Shown here: positions 1-11,082 of the stretch, piece by piece
How positions within the stretch are numbered: position 1 is the stretch's first letter
Layout: each line of letters starts with the position of its first letter
Assembly: GCA_002786025.1 (NCBI GenBank)
Contig: NHNW01000013.1
Location: forward strand, 434,001-498,000
Source: Zasmidium citrigriseum
Taxonomy: Eukaryota; Ascomycota; Dothideomycetes; Mycosphaerellales; Mycosphaerellaceae
Length of the DNA: 64,000 nucleotides
Reading direction: 5' to 3'
Translations under genes and position numbers: made by a program
The notes under the pieces: model-generated
What the model was told of the DNA's origin: nothing
Seen by the model: the letters and a program-made list of their open reading frames with translations, nothing else
Database searches by the model: none

Positions 1-1765
1 CCAAGTTCAGTGCAACTCGTTGGTCGTGAGAGATGATGACTAGCGTATCCAGAGCGTACCGTACTTCCGCGTGGATGCCAGACGCCAGACTCAGAGTAAT
101 GGCCTTGGTGTCGATGACGCCCATTTCGTCCACAGTAGGATGATTTGGTATTGCCCGGGATATGTGTGTACCCAAGTCATACAGCGCAGGAATGTCGTAT
201 CCCCCATCTGCTTCGATTGACCGGATTTGAGGTGTATAATTCGAGCTTTGCGGCTCTTCGCTCTTCATGACAGGGCCAGGAGCTTCCTGCTTGACAGACG
301 GCGGTCTCTGCTGCTTATTAGCCAGCGGAGAGGCCGTTGCTCCAGGCTGCGATCCAGCCTGCGGCGTCATCTGATCAGGCTTCCTAAGACTGCTGTTTCG
401 CCGATGGTGCATCGCAGCGGCGGCTCCCATCATTTGCTGTGGTGTTGATGTGCCGTTTTGAGGTAAGGAGGCGTTGGCTTGGATGGGCGTGCTGTGCGGT
501 TGCTGCTGATTTTGCTGGGCTTGTTGCATTTGTTGCGCAAATTGATTCGGCTGCCCTGGCTGCATCGCCTTCGTGGGTGATTGCTGCTGTCCACCAGAGA
601 AACCAGCCATCTGCTGTGCGTGCATTCGCGCTTGTTCTTGCTTCTGCTGCATCTTCATCTGAAACCAGAGACGCTCGTACTGTCCAATAGCCTGGGCGTG
701 TATCATCTTCATCTCTTCCGGCGCAGAGGGGAACTGTTGCTGAGGAAATCCCATCTTGGCAGCGACTGCCGCCCATTGACCATTGCGCTCCACCATGTGT
801 GATCCTCCTATCGATGTGACCACCGTCCAGAGTGTGTAAAGGTCCACGGGCTTGCCACCAATTGTTGGCTGAGGATTGAATTGTCGACCCTGCTGTTGCG
901 CCTGTCCTTGCAGTGTCTTCAGGAACTGGTTCTTCTTGAGCTGCGCCATCTGCTGCGCCTGCATATTCGCGCCCTGACCATTAGGCATTTGCGCGCCTTG
1001 CTGCTGTCCAGCCTGGCCAAAGTTGTTCATCTGGTTCGGTTGCCCTCCAACAGCTCTTGGACCCATCATCCCACTCTGGCGCAATTGTTGTTGATGCTGC
1101 ATCAGCTTCAGCTGGTATTGCCTTTGCGCGTTCGGTTGCAGATTGCCCATGTTGTTCATTTGCGCCGGCATTGAACTCGGCATGCCGCCCATCGACATGG
1201 CAGGATTCATGCCACCAAATTGGTTCCCAAATTGTGCCATGTTCGCCTGCTGCTGCATGTTATTCGGCTGCGGGGTGCCCGTGGGTGACATTTGGTTGCC
1301 GAAGTTGGCTTGTTGTTGCTGATTCGGGAAGGGACTCGGCGACGCGTTGTTCATTCGCTGCTGGGGCGGCGGGCGAAATGGCTGGTTCTGCATGGTGGGC
1401 GATGGGGTCGCGTTGTTCGAGCCGGGCTGCTGCTGGAGGTGTTGATACGGCGTGGGCGCATTGGGGAACTGGCCCTGCTGGTTGAAGCTGGCGTATTGGG
1501 AAGGCGTCTGCGATCGCGACTGCTGGGGATTTTGCTGCGGCGAACCGGACATGCCATCATGTGGCCGCTTGGCAGGCACGACCGAGGCTGGGTTGAAGGT
1601 CTGCGATGGGTTCGCGAACTGCTGGCCGGGCTGGGGGGTGCCGGAGTGGGAGGGAGTGCCGTTGGTGAACTGGGAGACGTCGAAGCCGGCGTTGTACATC
1701 GATTGCGGGTTAAGGTGGGAAGGCTGGCCTGGGAACATATTTCCCTGCCCGTTCCATTGATTCAT
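1..1765 (-). CDS. SWI1: SWI1-like ARID subunit of the SWI/SNF complex, N-terminal part (runs off the window)
   Basis: Open without a stop from the ATG at 1765 to the window edge, giving about 588 N-terminal residues. The first ~275 residues are very rich in Gln, Asn, Pro and Met. They are followed at about 276-370 by an ARID-type DNA-binding domain (seen: DLYTLWTVVTSIGG, then NGQWAAVAAKMGFP and AIGQYERLW). A second Q-rich and basic linker follows. The last ~60 residues (YDIPALYDLGTHISRAIP) look like the start of the helical C-terminal region of Swi1. In this family the protein recruits the SWI/SNF nucleosome remodeller in the nucleus; that role is inferred from the domain order. No intron is needed in the visible part. 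Being an Osa/BAF250-type ARID protein of another complex is less likely. The C-terminal half is outside the window. Confidence 0.82.
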   Translation of the reverse strand, partial: MNQWNGQGNMFPGQPSHLNPQSMYNAGFDVSQFTNGTPSHSGTPQPGQQFANPSQTFNPASVVPAKRPHDGMSGSPQQNPQQSRSQTPSQYASFNQQGQFPNAPTPYQHLQQQPGSNNATPSPTMQNQPFRPPPQQRMNNASPSPFPNQQQQANFGNQMSPTGTPQPNNMQQQANMAQFGNQFGGMNPAMSMGGMPSSMPAQMNNMGNLQPNAQRQYQLKLMQHQQQLRQSGMMGPRAVGGQPNQMNNFGQAGQQQGAQMPNGQGANMQAQQMAQLKKNQFLKTLQGQAQQQGRQFNPQPTIGGKPVDLYTLWTVVTSIGGSHMVERNGQWAAVAAKMGFPQQQFPSAPEEMKMIHAQAIGQYERLWFQMKMQQKQEQARMHAQQMAGFSGGQQQSPTKAMQPGQPNQFAQQMQQAQQNQQQPHSTPIQANASLPQNGTSTPQQMMGAAAAMHHRRNSSLRKPDQMTPQAGSQPGATASPLANKQQRPPSVKQEAPGPVMKSEEPQSSNYTPQIRSIEADGGYDIPALYDLGTHISRAIPNHPTVDEMGVIDTKAITLSLASGIHAEVRYALDTLVIISHDQRVALNL

Positions 1766-3509
1766 GGCATGTGATTAAGGCTAGGCGTGGCATCGTTAGC
1801 ACAGCATCACAAGAGCGCGACGACGATGAGTGGGGGCCAACGAGTGGCAGCGCTGGGGGTGGAGGTGGAAGGCGCGGCGGGGAGAGAGTCGCGTGTAAAC
1901 AAAGGAAGGAGCGCCGCGACGCGTGAGAGGCTCGGTATGGTTGGTGAAACTTGGTTGGAAGACGGTGAGGGCCACGGGTGCCGATAGCAGAGAGTCCACA
2001 TGCATCTGCCTTGGGCCGGCGAGATGCAGTGCTGGCTGGCGGCAGTCGCGACCGAGTGACGAGTGACCAAAACAGCAAGAGCGGCAGAGCGCGCGCGCGC
2101 GCGAGTGAGACTGGGGTAAGACACACATACCTTTCTCCGAATGATAGGCTTGCCGACAAAAAGGTGCGCCGCTCCCGATCCAGATGCCAAAGACGACTGC
2201 TTGCTGGGGAGGAGAGGAGAGCAGCGACTGCTTGCCAGACTTTGCCCCAGCCGCTAGGCTCGCTTACTAAATCCTCTCCCGGCACCTCCATGATGGGCTT
2301 GTTCACTGCCAGAGACGGAGAGAGAGCAGACAAGATACACATTCACATAGCACAGTCTATAGAGGATACAGAGACGCCGCTCGAGTAAAGGAACCCGCCG
2401 CATAAGGTCGTACCCCGAACTAAAAAGAACCGACCGAGACTCATTAGGCGGCGGCAAAGCCCGTGCACGCAGATGAGGAAGGCATGATCAATCGTGACCG
2501 TCGCACACTGCCAACTCTATTTCACGCTCCTTCTATTTCTGCTTGCTCCCACCAGTCATCGTCGTTCGAATCGCGCTGCTCACATCCATCCTGACATTCC
2601 GCGGCCGTGGTGGCGGTGAAAGTCGACCTCGAATCCCACCTTTTTGCCAGCGATTACGCACCAGCGAGCTACTGTGTAATGGGACGACGAGATCCGAAGA
2701 AACCTCACCTTCTGACATCCCAGCCCCTCCGAACTGCCCCCACCACGTATCTCTTTGGACAAGCTCTGCCGCTTGTTAGGAGCTCTGGGCGTGCGACACA
2801 CTGCTGGCCACTGGTAGATTGGAGAGGCATTCCGCCAACAAACAAGCGAACCCGACCCTCCTCGTGCCATGCCCAGGGTAAGGTTTCGCCGTGGACATGC
2901 ATAAGCGCGTGTTGTACACCAGACTCACCTGTGTCGGAGATCGACGGATGCTGGTGTCGAAGATGTCGGCTCTGCTCTCTGTTTGGCTTGTTCTTGCTTC
3001 GTCTTTGCGACTTCTTCCTCCACCGACCGCTGTGTGAAGTCGTGGCTGGCCTGAGGCAGAAGTCACGTGGCTGGCCCCCAATCGACTTTGCGAAAGTTGG
3101 TCGATCTCGCAGGAAAACAGTCTCTTGACTTCAAGGTTGGGGGCATCATAGACTTCAAGCTGACTCTATCGTTTTTGTTGTTGAGAAGATTCACCTCCAC
3201 TACCTGGCCTTCGCGCTCCTTTCATCTCAACCCCTGCTTCCAGAATTTCCGCCGGAGCAATTCGGGAAGCCGACCACACCTCTTGCCACCATCGGCGTCC
3301 ATCGCATCAAAACCTCAAAGATACAGTGAGTGCATCAAAACCCCAGAGACCTTTGATGATCAACAGACCATTCTCTTTGATGAAGTGGCATACGTGCTGG
3401 ATGTCACCTCTGGCAGTATATTCATATCTTCAACTGATACCCCATGATGAAACCCATCGCTCAAAATCTCTTGTACTGTATGTATCCAAACTACTACACA
3501 TTACGTCCT
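1766..3509. other. Intergenic region upstream of SWI1 and downstream of the acyltransferase
   Basis: About 1.7 kb without a convincing gene. It holds the 5' flank of the SWI1-like gene, a short alternating GC tract near 2087-2104, and a CACGTG-like E-box at about 3064-3069. Several overlapping open frames on both strands between 2530 and 3450 lack family motifs and look like chance frames in GC-rich DNA. Confidence 0.6.
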
Positions 3510-5216
3510 CTACGCCGCCGCGGGCCTCTCATTCATTTGCAATGGCGCCGGTTCCGGATTGCTCTCCCTCCAAGACAAACACCACTTCTCAAACCTCCTC
3601 CCCATACTCACACTCGGCTTATCCAAATACCTCTCAAACAACCCCGCAAAGATAAAATTCACAATCGTCGCAGGTATCATCCACAAAATATACGCCGTGA
3701 ACATCTTCCCCTTATCATCCCACTCATAAAACGTCGCATTCGTGTCCAATCCCACCATGGACACCATAGCCACTCGGATGGGATCCAGCCACGCCCGCCA
3801 GAAGATGTGGCAGAGGTAGAGTCCGAAGGAGATACGCCCGAGGTATTGTACGGGGCGGCTTTCGAGGATGCGGCGCAGGAAGCGAGTCTCGCCGGCGCCG
3901 ATTAGGGAGGCCATGGACGCGAAGCAGAGGATGTAGCGATCTGCTTGACGGTTTTTGTAGAGTCCGAAATAGAAGACTGGCATCACGACCCAGTCGAATG
4001 CCGGGCGAGACTCCAGGATTTCGGTGCCTTCGTCGTCGATTTTGCGCAGGATGCCGCCTGGGAGGCCGGAGACGTAGAAGCCCCAGAGGAAGATCAGGAG
4101 GACGATAGTTGGGCGGAGCCAGGGTCGTCTTGACGGTGTGTTGCTCTTGGGTGCGTTTTGGCGTTCGAGTTGATAGTCGGCGAAGGCCATGCCCATGACG
4201 AATTGTGCGGCGATCCAGTCGTCTTTGGCGAAGGATTGGACGACCATCAAGATGCAGAGGGCTCGTCGGACGGTTATGCTGCGGACTTGGGCGAGGAAGA
4301 CGATAGACATGTAGACGTACAGCGAGCCGTAGTATTCGAGTGGGATCGTCCAAGAAATCCCGCCATCGTAGCGATCCTGCAGTGCGTCCCAGCGGTCTGG
4401 ATACCTCAACGGCAGCAACAGATGCAGGATGCTGATATACCAAGTCCGGAGCTCCAAGAGTAACGTAGGAGCAAACTCATACTCCACAGGCCGCGGCAAT
4501 CTCACATACCGACACAGAATCATCAGCGTAAAAGTCTCGATAATCACAGGCATATACAACCGAATGCCTCTTCGAAACACCGCACTTGAAAGCGCCGTCA
4601 TGAGCTCCTCCTTTCTCTGCTGCCGCATAAGAGTCAACATCCGGTACGAAAGGACGTATCCCGAGATTCCAAAGAACAGACAGACAGCAGCATCGCCACT
4701 AGCGTAGATCGTCCGAATGAAAGGCGCGTAGTACCATTCCGGACGGAGATTCTTGTCTTCGCCCCAGCCGTGTGAGCGGTCGATCCAGCCGTCGATGTAG
4801 TGGAAGACGAAGACTTCGAAGGCGGCTAGTCCGCGGAGGCCGTCTAGCCAGGCGGTACTCCGGAGCTCGAGGCCTGGCTCTGGGTAGTTGAAGAGGGCAC
4901 GAAGGGTCCCGAAAAAGCCCATTCGAGAGGTCGTTGATGGCAGGCGGCGAATATTTGTCGCCAGGGATTGAAGAACCTGTGTGGCGTACGCGAGGGGGAG
5001 TAGCAGGAGAAAGCGCACACGGTCCTTGTTCGTGATTCTGGGATTGACATTCTTATCAGTCTGAAGATGAATATGTCCATTCGACGCAGGCTGCGTCTGC
5101 TCGTCGACGCCCGGATCCTCGATTTCGAATTGATGCACCGGGGGATGATCGCCATTGAGTTCCTCTTCGTCTTTCAGAAGTCGGTGCCGCTCCTCGCCAT
5201 CGTCCCGTCGCGGCAT
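3510..5216 (-). CDS. Acyltransferase-3 family integral membrane protein
   Basis: Single-exon gene of 568 residues starting at the ATG at 5216. The first ~95 residues are polar and cytosolic-looking. The family signature follows at about 120-145: WLDGLRGLAAFEVFVFHY, with the conserved Arg-Gly-x-Ala and His that mark acyltransferase-3 (OafA/NolL-like) enzymes. About ten hydrophobic segments follow, ending in a short polar tail. In this family the proteins transfer acetyl or other acyl groups to sugars, lipids or secondary metabolites in a membrane. The substrate here cannot be told. Fungal relatives are usually 450-600 residues long, so this one looks complete. It lies beside a small set of metabolic genes (hydrolase, methyltransferase, monooxygenase), but nothing in the sequence links their functions. 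Confidence 0.85.
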   Translation of the reverse strand: MPRRDDGEERHRLLKDEEELNGDHPPVHQFEIEDPGVDEQTQPASNGHIHLQTDKNVNPRITNKDRVRFLLLLPLAYATQVLQSLATNIRRLPSTTSRMGFFGTLRALFNYPEPGLELRSTAWLDGLRGLAAFEVFVFHYIDGWIDRSHGWGEDKNLRPEWYYAPFIRTIYASGDAAVCLFFGISGYVLSYRMLTLMRQQRKEELMTALSSAVFRRGIRLYMPVIIETFTLMILCRYVRLPRPVEYEFAPTLLLELRTWYISILHLLLPLRYPDRWDALQDRYDGGISWTIPLEYYGSLYVYMSIVFLAQVRSITVRRALCILMVVQSFAKDDWIAAQFVMGMAFADYQLERQNAPKSNTPSRRPWLRPTIVLLIFLWGFYVSGLPGGILRKIDDEGTEILESRPAFDWVVMPVFYFGLYKNRQADRYILCFASMASLIGAGETRFLRRILESRPVQYLGRISFGLYLCHIFWRAWLDPIRVAMVSMVGLDTNATFYEWDDKGKMFTAYILWMIPATIVNFIFAGLFERYLDKPSVSMGRRFEKWCLSWRESNPEPAPLQMNERPAAA

Positions 5217-5800
5217 GGTGTTTCAGGCCGCAGCCTCATCAAAAGTGCCGTCCAGGAAGGTTACACAATCGGTCAGCGCTCCGATATTGATGATATTGAG
5301 TTCTATGGATGTCGAAGTGTCGTCTGCAGGAGATTCGCATGCTCGCGGCAGGACAGTTGTGACTAAGCTCCTTTCGCGTGGGAAGGAGCCAGAGTTCCAG
5401 CCACCGAGAGACGCGAGAGGAGCTAACGGTACCGAGGCTGTTGATGGTGAACTTTTAGGCGAACGACTTGCAACGACATCTTTCCAAGTATCATCAACAT
5501 GGACAAGAATGAAATCGTACAGACATTTTGATGGAATGAGGAGACAAAAAAGAAAGACATCAGCAGGAATTGAACAGAAACCTCCACTCGGCCAGCAAAA
5601 AGGGAAGGATTGTTGCCAACAGCCCATCGGAGAAGTAACCACTGAAGGCACCAGCTCTCCTAATTGGTTTAGCTGCTTCCCTGAGAGAACACACTCTTCA
5701 TTTCTCTTCAAGAAGACTGGAAAGACAACAGACACCGAAGCGAGCTGGATGCGGTGTCCGCGTCCATCCAACAAGACCCACCGGCATCCTGAGGCAACAC
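5217..5800. other. Intergenic, promoter side of the acyltransferase
   Basis: About 580 bp between the start of the acyltransferase gene and the 3' end of the hydrolase gene. Both strands have long open frames here (about 200 residues each), but neither shows a domain, hydrophobic pattern or splice logic. I read it as non-coding promoter and 3' flank. Confidence 0.5.
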
Positions 5801-6830
5801 TCACAGACCCTTCTTGGCTAACCACTCCTCCATCAACCGATTGACCTCTTCCGGTCTCTCATACGGCAACCAATGCCCACTCTCGACCTCATGCATCGTC
5901 AGATCTGGCAATAGACCCGCTTGCGCATGTGGCAGAATGTCACTGCCAAGACAAACGATGTCTCTACTCCCATAGACAAACAACACCGGAACATCCACCC
6001 TCGCCCTCTCATCCGGCAACTCCCTCTCCTCCCCTCCGTGAACATTCTCCCAGAACGCCCTATACCAAGTAAACGGCGCCGCGAAACCTCCCTCGCGCAT
6101 AGATGCGATCCAGGGATCGCGGATAGCTGGATCGTTGGCAAACCCAACAACAGGGTTATCCCGCCGATCGTGCGTGATGTATTCTCTGAGAACCTCCTGC
6201 TTCCGTCCAGAGCTTCTTTACGATGGCGCGGTCACTCCCATGAATTGCCGCCCACGCACTCTCGAGATGCTGGTTCCAGAGTTCTGGGGCGTGGTCTTCG
6301 ATGAAGTGTTCTTGGTACTGGAAACGACGGTATCCGTCGATGCGTTCGAATCCGTCGTTCCCGGCTTTGGGGTCTCGCGGAGCGTCGTCTTTGCCGGGTG
6401 GGAAGTATGCCACGGCCAACAAGACTAATCCCACAACTCGTTCGGGGAAGAAATGGTAGATCCTTTGCGCTACGCCGCTGCCCCAATCGTGGCCTACGGG
6501 GATGATTTTTTCGATGTTGAGACTGTCAAGGATCTCGACTATATCTTGGACTTGGTAGCCAAAGGTGTAGAGTTTGACATCAGTGGGTTTGGACGTCCCG
6601 CCGTAGCCTAGGAGGTCGGGGACGATGACTCTGTAGCCGAGTGCGTGGAATTTGGGCGCGATGAATTGCCAGAGGGCGGAACTGTCTGGCCAGCCATGGA
6701 GGAAGAGAAGAGCGGGTTTCGAGGTGTTGGTCGCGGTTTCTGGAGAGGCGAAGTAGTGGTATATGAGGCCTCGGGAGGTCGTGAAGGTCTGCTCCTGGAG
6801 ATGGTCCATGTTCGATCCTGCAGAGGGCAT
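5801..6830 (-). pseudogene. Epoxide-hydrolase-like alpha/beta hydrolase with one frameshift
   Basis: Starts at the ATG at 6830 (a second in-frame ATG is at 6809). The N-terminal ~220 residues have the oxyanion motif HGWPDS and the nucleophile elbow GHDWGS, where Asp is the nucleophile. This is the pattern of epoxide hydrolases and haloalkane dehalogenases. The C-terminal part, in another frame, has the acid loop YGSRDIV and the catalytic His in ESGHWLP. The frames meet near 6189-6197. Removing one base there would join them smoothly, and the 1030-nt span is one base more than a multiple of three. No intron of usable size (GT...AG) explains the change. It is either a recently broken gene or a one-base sequence error. 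If intact it would be about 342 residues, normal for the family. Confidence 0.75.
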
Positions 6831-7274
6831 GAAGGTGAGTCGCTTTCGGATTTCTCTCGCTTTATGTACATATTGCTTCGGGCTCCCGATATGTCACAGT
6901 ATCCGGCCGCAGGAGCGTGAAGACCGGATTTGTAGATGTGGTCAGTAGAGAATGCTGGGGTTGCAGGTTGGGATTACTGATCCTGGCATTTCGACATCCA
7001 CGGCGGCGTCTTTCCAAGACGGAGATAACATTGTCGTTCATATATCAATCAGGCGATTAGTATTTCCGTCAAGTTGCAAACGTTGTGAAGGTCGTTGGGA
7101 AAGGCTTGAATAAACGACGTGAAGGATTCCATTCCACTGGGTGGGTATCTATGCATTCTCGGTCTGTTAGCCGATATCAAACATTGTTGCTTTTACCGGT
7201 CTCCCATGCTGTTTCTGATGCTTCTCGTCTCTTCGACTTCTTCCCGTCGTCATATCGACCATGGTCAAAGGTCC
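6831..7274. other. Intergenic
   Basis: About 440 bp between the start of the hydrolase gene and the 3' end of the kelch gene. I see no gene, repeat or structured RNA in it. Confidence 0.5.
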
Positions 7275-8621
7275 TCATGAGAACGTAATCACCCAACCAT
7301 CACCTTCCCTCTCACCCTTGGCATTCAGACCACCCCAGATAATCACCCTCTTGCCATCTCCCATCACGTCACTGCCGAAATCCGCTCTCGGACCAGGATG
7401 TACTTTGCCTTCACCCAAAGCAAGGTCATCCGGAGGAAGCACCTCGACTTCAGCCCAGCTGTGATTGCCCGTATCGTAGCCTAGCTTCGACCGAATGGCG
7501 TCTTTGATCTTGGACGGCTTGAGTGCTTCGGTAATGTTCGTGGTGGCTTTGACCTCAGGTTGGCTGGATTCGATTTGGTAAGTCCAGAGATCACTCCATT
7601 GTGTGGGGTCTTCTGTGTCTTCTGGGGAGGTTGTCTCTTTCGTGTGAGGATTCTGTCGTGCGCCGAAGAAGTGGAGGAGGTAGTTACGTCCAAAGCCTGT
7701 CGAGATGGGGAGAAGTCCACCGCCGACCCGTGCACGTGGGCCTGGAGTGAGTGGGTTTGTTGGGATGGTTGTTGACTTCCAAAGAGCTCCTTCGAAGTCG
7801 CTGATGTCGAGCTGGTGCACGTCGCTGCTCATGTTGTCTGATGAGGAGATGAGGTAGAGAGTGTTTCCACACATGGCAGCGTTCGTGGTAGCCGCCGGCG
7901 CGCTTGGTAGTGGTGTCCATGCTTTCGAGGCATAGTGGAAGTGCCAGACATCAGACATCGCTTGGCCATTTTCATCGATACCACCATAAAGGATCAGGTT
8001 GTTGTTCGCTTCGAACAGCTTTGCGTTGCTCCGCTGAGAAGGAGCGATCCCACCCTTCTCGTCTTCCAGAGCTTGCCAGGCGGACTTTGCTGTCACAAAG
8101 AGCCAAATGGTAGGATCACGGTCGACAAGCTTTCCATTCTCATCGACGCCGCCAAACATGGCAATGCACACATTCAATTGGCAAGCTGCATGCTTGGTCC
8201 GGGCTGTTGGGACTTTGCCGTTTGTACCTTCGATATCATCTGCCAGCGCCGGGAAGACGGAGTAGTCGAACTCAGGCTTTTCATCAGTATGCTCCAGCGT
8301 GACTGAATGGACCTCATTGCTCGCAAGTTTGTCGCTGGCCGTTTCGCCTCCGAAGATGTATGCCTTGTTCTGGACAACAGTAAGGGTGTGATTCGATCGA
8401 GCCAGCGACAGTCTCGTCTCGTCGTCCTTCGCAGTTGCAATCTGAGTGAAAGTTGCTTTCAGTGGCATGGTGGGCTAATTGTAGGATCGTTAGCCAATGT
8501 CACGAGGAAGGAGCCGCAGCTTCTGTACCTTGGCCACCATGTATGCGCCCACGCCCGCTTGCACACCAGTGCTGACGACTTCCTCTGCTGCCCATAGGCC
8601 TGCTGCTGCTTCGGCTGCCAT
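7275..8621 (-). CDS. Kelch-repeat (beta-propeller) protein
   Basis: Two exons: 8529-8621 and 7275-8474. The 54-bp intron (donor GTACAG, branch GCTAACG, acceptor TTAG) is phase 0 and joins AAG to CCC. The predicted protein is 430 residues. The first 31 residues are Ala/Val-rich (starting MAAEAAAGLWAAEE). The rest carries kelch-type blades: repeated hydrophobic-Gly-Gly turns such as YIFGGETAS, AMFGGVDENG, ILYGGIDENG and VIIWGGLNAKGE, spaced about 50-70 residues apart. Kelch propellers act as protein-interaction scaffolds or, rarely, as enzymes; no catalytic residues stand out. A CATGTGA element lies at 8791-8797, about 170 bp upstream of the start. The role is unknown. The gene sits between hydrolase and methyltransferase genes on the same strand. 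Confidence 0.8.
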
Positions 8622-8895
8622 CTTTGCTGAATTGTTGTTGATTGCGAACGGTTCTTTGTTGGCCTGCGGGTTGGAGTAAGGGAGCACGAGTGACGTCACC
8701 TCACAAACGGCTGGACAGTGCGTCCAACGACTCCTCCTGATGGTTGCTCGTGAAAGGTTCCGCATGATTGTATACGTCGAGCTATACCATCATGTGAGGC
8801 TTATGCTGTCGTGATACATGTATGATCACTATTGACATTATGAACAATTGCTACGTATTTCGAGATCGCACGACTTTTTCGCTCCAACTTACCTC

Positions 8896-10161
8896 TCATC
8901 CTGTATACAGTGCCTCCGTGATCATCATATCCGAATGCCGCAAAGGCTTCACGCTCTTAACCTCAAACCCAGGTCCTGCCTTCTTGAACAACTCCAACCA
9001 CGCATCCTTATCACGAGATCCACCATTTGACAAGACCAGAGTCAGCATATCCGAGTTGCGGAACCTGCGTTCCATCCAGAGCGGACAGGTGCCTGGCTCG
9101 GGAACGTAGAAGTCGGCGATGATGACCTTCGATTTGCCCGGTGTCATGCCATGTGTCAGGTTCCTCAGGATTTGAACGGCTTGTTCGTCGTTCCACTCCA
9201 TGAAGACACGGCGGAAGAAATAGACGTCAGCATCTTTGACTGGCTGGGGTGTGAACATGTCGTGCTCCATGAAGGTGATTCTGCTTTTGCTGGTCTCATC
9301 TTCGACGGCAGGCGCTTGATTCAAGACTTCGGGCTGGTCTTGTACGATGAACTTGAGCTTCGGGAAGTGCTTCGCCAATGCTCGAGAGACTGTTCCCACG
9401 CCTCCAGCAACATCCACGACCGTGCCGTCGCCAAGGGAAGCAAAATCGTAGCCGTTGGCGATGTGATCGACAGAGTACATCATGTTGTCCCGATTGGCAC
9501 TCATGGCCGAATCATACCTTTTGTGCGTTTCTGGCTCGTCTTCCAACATTTGGTGAACATTCTTGCCGTTCACCATGTAGAATCCAGATTTGTCCCTGCT
9601 CTTCAAACCCGAATCTTGCGGCCACTTCGCCAATGCATCTGCGGTCCGCGGCGCGGCTGGATAGACGATTGTGGATATGATTCCGAAGTAGTCTCGCGCA
9701 TTTTCGTTCTCGGTCAACAGCTTACTGGCTGCGGTATGTGCTACAACTCCCGTCGAGGGCTCGGTGAAGATGCGCTGGGTCATGGCATGGCGGATGAGTC
9801 GACGAATCGTGGTGATGGGAAGACCTGTTGCTTGTGCGAGCTCGGCGTATGTCCTCGTCTCACCAACAGGCACCTTCTGGTACACCTCGAAACGATCCAG
9901 CGCATGTCGGCTGACCCAATCCGTCGCAGAGGTATCCTGAAGCAGCTCCATCGGTGTCAGGAGCAAATCTCGCAGCTCTTCGACTTGCTCCAGCAATGCC
10001 GTCCGCAGGTCCTGCACACCCGCTGCATTGAAGTCCGTCGGTGCATGATTGGGATCGAACGAAGCGTCGGATTGTCCGGACGCGTCGAGGCGTTGGTGGA
10101 GGTCGGTTACCTGCTCTTGGATGCCCTTGGCAAGATCGATGAGGTGAGATGTCTTGGCCAT
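8896..10161 (-). CDS. SAM-dependent O-methyltransferase, plant-COMT/fungal type, with substituted catalytic His
   Basis: Single exon of 421 residues from the ATG at 10161. The N-terminal ~180 residues form the winged-helix dimerisation part typical of COMT-type enzymes (EVYQKVPVGETRTYAELA). The SAM-binding motif I is VVDVAGGVGTVS, followed by the acidic FIVQDQPEV and the motif EHDMFTPQP. Where the family normally has His-Asp/Asn-Trp (general base His), this protein has VFMEWNDEQ, so Met takes the place of His. It may therefore be a non-catalytic or altered-mechanism relative. Fungal members usually modify polyketide or aromatic metabolites. The gene is divergent from a Baeyer-Villiger-type monooxygenase across a 921-bp shared upstream region, which suggests but does not prove a joint pathway. 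Confidence 0.85.
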   Translation of the reverse strand: MAKTSHLIDLAKGIQEQVTDLHQRLDASGQSDASFDPNHAPTDFNAAGVQDLRTALLEQVEELRDLLLTPMELLQDTSATDWVSRHALDRFEVYQKVPVGETRTYAELAQATGLPITTIRRLIRHAMTQRIFTEPSTGVVAHTAASKLLTENENARDYFGIISTIVYPAAPRTADALAKWPQDSGLKSRDKSGFYMVNGKNVHQMLEDEPETHKRYDSAMSANRDNMMYSVDHIANGYDFASLGDGTVVDVAGGVGTVSRALAKHFPKLKFIVQDQPEVLNQAPAVEDETSKSRITFMEHDMFTPQPVKDADVYFFRRVFMEWNDEQAVQILRNLTHGMTPGKSKVIIADFYVPEPGTCPLWMERRFRNSDMLTLVLSNGGSRDKDAWLELFKKAGPGFEVKSVKPLRHSDMMITEALYTG

Positions 10162-11082
10162 GTTGCTGGTGGAGCAGTGGATTGAGAAGAACACCCTTGT
10201 TGTGTTACCACATATTGTCTCGCATGCTCTACCCTACCTGTCGCGTTCTTGTAGATCGGTTAGTAGGTGTGTAAGCAATCCTTCGTGATTGATCAAGTTG
10301 ATCAAGGTGCGAGAGTCGGCGCGCATTTCGCAGGATTCGCCCTGCTGGACGCCGTGTCTTCGCATTTTGTCGTGTTATCATCAAGCTGGATAGATAGAGT
10401 CTGCCATGTAAGCGATGCCATGTTGGCAGAGGCAAGATGAAGCAGACATATCGAAGTGAGGTTGCCGTGGCACGCGCGGGCCACCTTCACGCGCAGGGAT
10501 GAAGTCTTCGCGGATTGGTGGACGTTGACCTCGGACACCTCTTCGTTCTCACGTGCCTGCCCTGATTCTCAGCTACAGACAAACCTCCCTCATGTGGACA
10601 ATGGCCCCACAGCCTCCAAGCCGGGAGACCTTCCAGTATCGGGCATAGCCCACGACATACGAGAGCCTCAGCATGGATGGCGACTCGAAACTCGCGAGAC
10701 GCGCAGCCGGACTACACGTCACGCTCCACTACGCCCTCACTATCTAACCGCACACGGATGCGGGGTTTCTTGTCCACGGAGCTTCAGAGCCACTATTCGT
10801 CTGGAGCATCAGCAAGTGGACGCTTGCACAATCATGATGAGCCCTCGTTTCGGGCTCCTCTTCAAGGAACCGGAGGGAATCTTACCGATGATGTAGCTCA
10901 GGTCAGCCGAATGCCGATCCACCTTTGACTGCTTGTGGTGTAGAGGATGGATTTATAGGCCGGGCTGAATTGCCTTTGATGGTTCGTTTCACATACGTCT
11001 GCTATCTGATCTGACTTTCTTCAATCTCTGTACCCATTGCTCGCCCTTTCGCTGTACCTGCCATTGAGCGCCCTCCTCCAAC
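10162..11082. promoter_or_regulatory. Shared divergent upstream region of methyltransferase and monooxygenase
   Basis: The 921 bp separate two divergently transcribed enzyme genes and must hold both promoters. The last ~100 bp before 11083 are pyrimidine-rich, as is common before fungal starts. No gene is convincing inside it. Confidence 0.55.

Noticed and set aside
5155..5844. Overlapping long frames on both strands between acyltransferase and hydrolase
   Set aside because: No motifs, no hydrophobic or helical pattern, and both strands are equally open.
9151..10185. 344-codon plus-strand open frame
   Set aside because: Antisense to the O-methyltransferase; no domain, composition typical of a shadow frame.
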